From Gemmatimonadales bacterium (GTDB lineage: Bacteria > Gemmatimonadota > Gemmatimonadetes > Gemmatimonadales > GWC2-71-9), in contig JAUVTI010000111.1 in NCBI GenBank assembly GCA_030601605.1, positions 1 to 6,535 of the forward strand: a DNA stretch of 6,535 nt, read 5' to 3'. Under the pieces are notes generated by a model. The model was not told where the DNA came from, searched no databases, and saw only the letters and a program-made list of their open reading frames with translations. The position numbers and the translations under genes were made by a program. Positions 5,793 through 6,535 of the stretch are shown here, in pieces; within the stretch, counting starts at the first letter, position 1, and every line of letters begins with the position of its first letter.

Positions 5793-6086
5793 ATGTCGCG
5801 GTTTCCAAGAGCCGAGGCCGAGATCACGGCCCTCGCCCTGCGCGTGGCCGAGGGTGACACTTGGGCCATCCTGCGCTGGAAGCCGCCGGTGGATGGCGGC
5901 GCGCCCGGCGTGTACAAGGTCCAGCGGAAGCGGGAAGGCACCCGCTGGAAGGACATCGGGATCTCCACCGACACGGAGGAGCTGGTGAGCAATCAGCCGC
6001 GCCGTGAGGACCTGCACCACCGGGTGTTCGCCGTGAACAAGGCGGGCATCGGGCAGCCGAGCGCGACGGTCACGGTGGTGCTGTAA
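5793..6086 (+). CDS. Small fibronectin type III domain protein, 97 aa
   Basis: Most of the protein is a single FnIII-like beta sandwich: the core tryptophan in ILRWKPPVDGG (26-36), the strand VYKVQRKREG (40-49), the tryptophan of WKDIG (52-56), and the closing RVFAVNKAGIGQPSATVTV (77-95) with the usual A-x-N-x-x-G turn. A short N-terminal stretch, FPRAEAEITALA (4-15), precedes it. No signal peptide, membrane segment or enzyme motif is seen, so it is probably a cytosolic or otherwise exported binding domain. From memory, a family of about 200-residue bacterial proteins begins with a similar FPRxEAxIxALA segment, has a helical middle, and ends with such an FnIII domain (WKxPxDGG, YKVQRRE, AVNKAGEGxPSNTV); this gene looks like head and tail without the middle. 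The ribosome binding site is excellent and codon use fits the host. A 21-bp repeat array lies upstream. Ligand and role are unknown. Confidence 0.85.
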   Translation: MSRFPRAEAEITALALRVAEGDTWAILRWKPPVDGGAPGVYKVQRKREGTRWKDIGISTDTEELVSNQPRREDLHHRVFAVNKAGIGQPSATVTVVL

Positions 6087-6155
6087 CCGGGGTTACCGCG
6101 CGCGCGGTCTATGGAGAATTTGCGAATACGAGAGGCGACGTCGGTGAACCGCCGT

Positions 6156-6535
6156 CTAGTCCCCTACTTCCTTCTTTACCGCTTCGGCGACCTCCTCCAC
6201 AGTGCCCGTCCCGGGGACGATCGCCAACACCGCCAGCTCGCGGTAGTGCAGGATCAGCGGCGCGGTTGATTTCCGGTACGCGTCGACCCGGTGTTTGATC
6301 GCCTGAATGGTCTCGTCGCTCCGCTCGCCGTCGGGCGCACTGGCGAGCTGTCGCCGGACGAGCTCCTCCTCGGGCACGTCGAACAGCAGGACCGAGTTCA
6401 CCCGCTCCTCCCGCGCCGCCAGTATGCGGTCCACCGTCTGCGCCTGGCGATTGGTGCGAGGAAAGCCGTCCAGGACGACCCCCTGCGCGGCCTCCGGCGA
6501 CCCCACTTGCTGTTTGATGAGGCGAAAGATGAGCT
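6156..6535 (-). CDS. adk: Adenylate kinase, C-terminal part (5' end beyond window)
   Basis: The visible 125 codons hold the second half of an adenylate kinase, the enzyme that interconverts ATP + AMP and 2 ADP in the cytosol. GVVLDGFPRTNRQAQ (residues 18-32 of the visible part) is the nucleoside monophosphate kinase signature, with the AMP-contacting arginine. VLLFDVPEEELVRRQ, then GERSDETIQAIKHRVDAYRKSTAPLILHYRE, provide the lid arginines and final helices. The segment between VRRQ and RSDET is short and cysteine-free, so this is a short-lid form, not the long zinc-binding-lid form. The P-loop and start lie outside the window. The gene converges on the FnIII gene with 69 bases between stops, so it is last in its transcription unit. 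An internal GTG at 6506 is not the start, because the frame and the homology continue upstream. Confidence 0.92.
   Translation of the reverse strand, partial: LIFRLIKQQVGSPEAAQGVVLDGFPRTNRQAQTVDRILAAREERVNSVLLFDVPEEELVRRQLASAPDGERSDETIQAIKHRVDAYRKSTAPLILHYRELAVLAIVPGTGTVEEVAEAVKKEVGD

Noticed and set aside
5389..5988. Plus-strand 199-aa reading frame with CQLTSPR-like heptads
   Set aside because: It starts at a TTG inside the terminator loop and runs out of frame over the FnIII gene, giving an arginine/proline/serine-rich shadow product. The repeat part is kept as a finding only.
6083..6108. Palindromes GTAACC/GGTTAC and ACCGCGCGCGCGGT as a terminator between the convergent genes
   Set aside because: They overlap each other, have short stems and no T-run; one could act as a weak bidirectional terminator, but the support is too thin.

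Overview
This is a GC-rich bacterial chromosome segment, probably from a Gram-negative lineage. A Gemmatimonadota-like organism is my best guess, based on the NtrC-type regulator, the gene mix and the short-LID adenylate kinase. That guess rests on overall impression and was not tested by any search.

Layout. Positions 1-4674 hold a leftward gene series. In transcription order it is a ComM/YifB-type AAA+ ATPase (4674-3115), a LarE-type sulfur insertase (3044-2202), the RNA 2',3'-cyclic phosphodiesterase ThpR (2197-1637), a small single-pass membrane protein of unknown function (1640-975), and an NtrC-family sigma-54 response regulator (975 to beyond the left edge). The last four are packed with a 4-base gap, a 4-base ATGA overlap and a 1-base TGATG overlap, so larE, thpR, the membrane protein and the regulator look like one translationally coupled operon. 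comM lies 70 bases upstream and may or may not be co-transcribed.

Positions 4675-6155 are different: a short rightward accessory islet between leftward conserved genes. It holds an AT-richer, unrecognised 130-aa basic, cysteine-containing protein (4946-5338), a strong terminator-like stem-loop (5378-5416), an array of eight degenerate tandem units with an exact 21-bp period around a palindromic GTCAATTGAC core (5487-5654), and a 97-aa fibronectin type III protein with a near-perfect ribosome binding site (5793-6086). The 3' part of an adenylate kinase gene (6535-6156) enters from the right and converges on the islet.

The most noteworthy signals are the 21-bp array, the compact FnIII gene next to it (which looks like a shortened form of a longer family), and the orphan 130-aa gene whose codon usage differs from its surroundings. 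Among the conserved genes, LarE carries the three-cysteine set associated with the [4Fe-4S]-dependent, non-sacrificial class.
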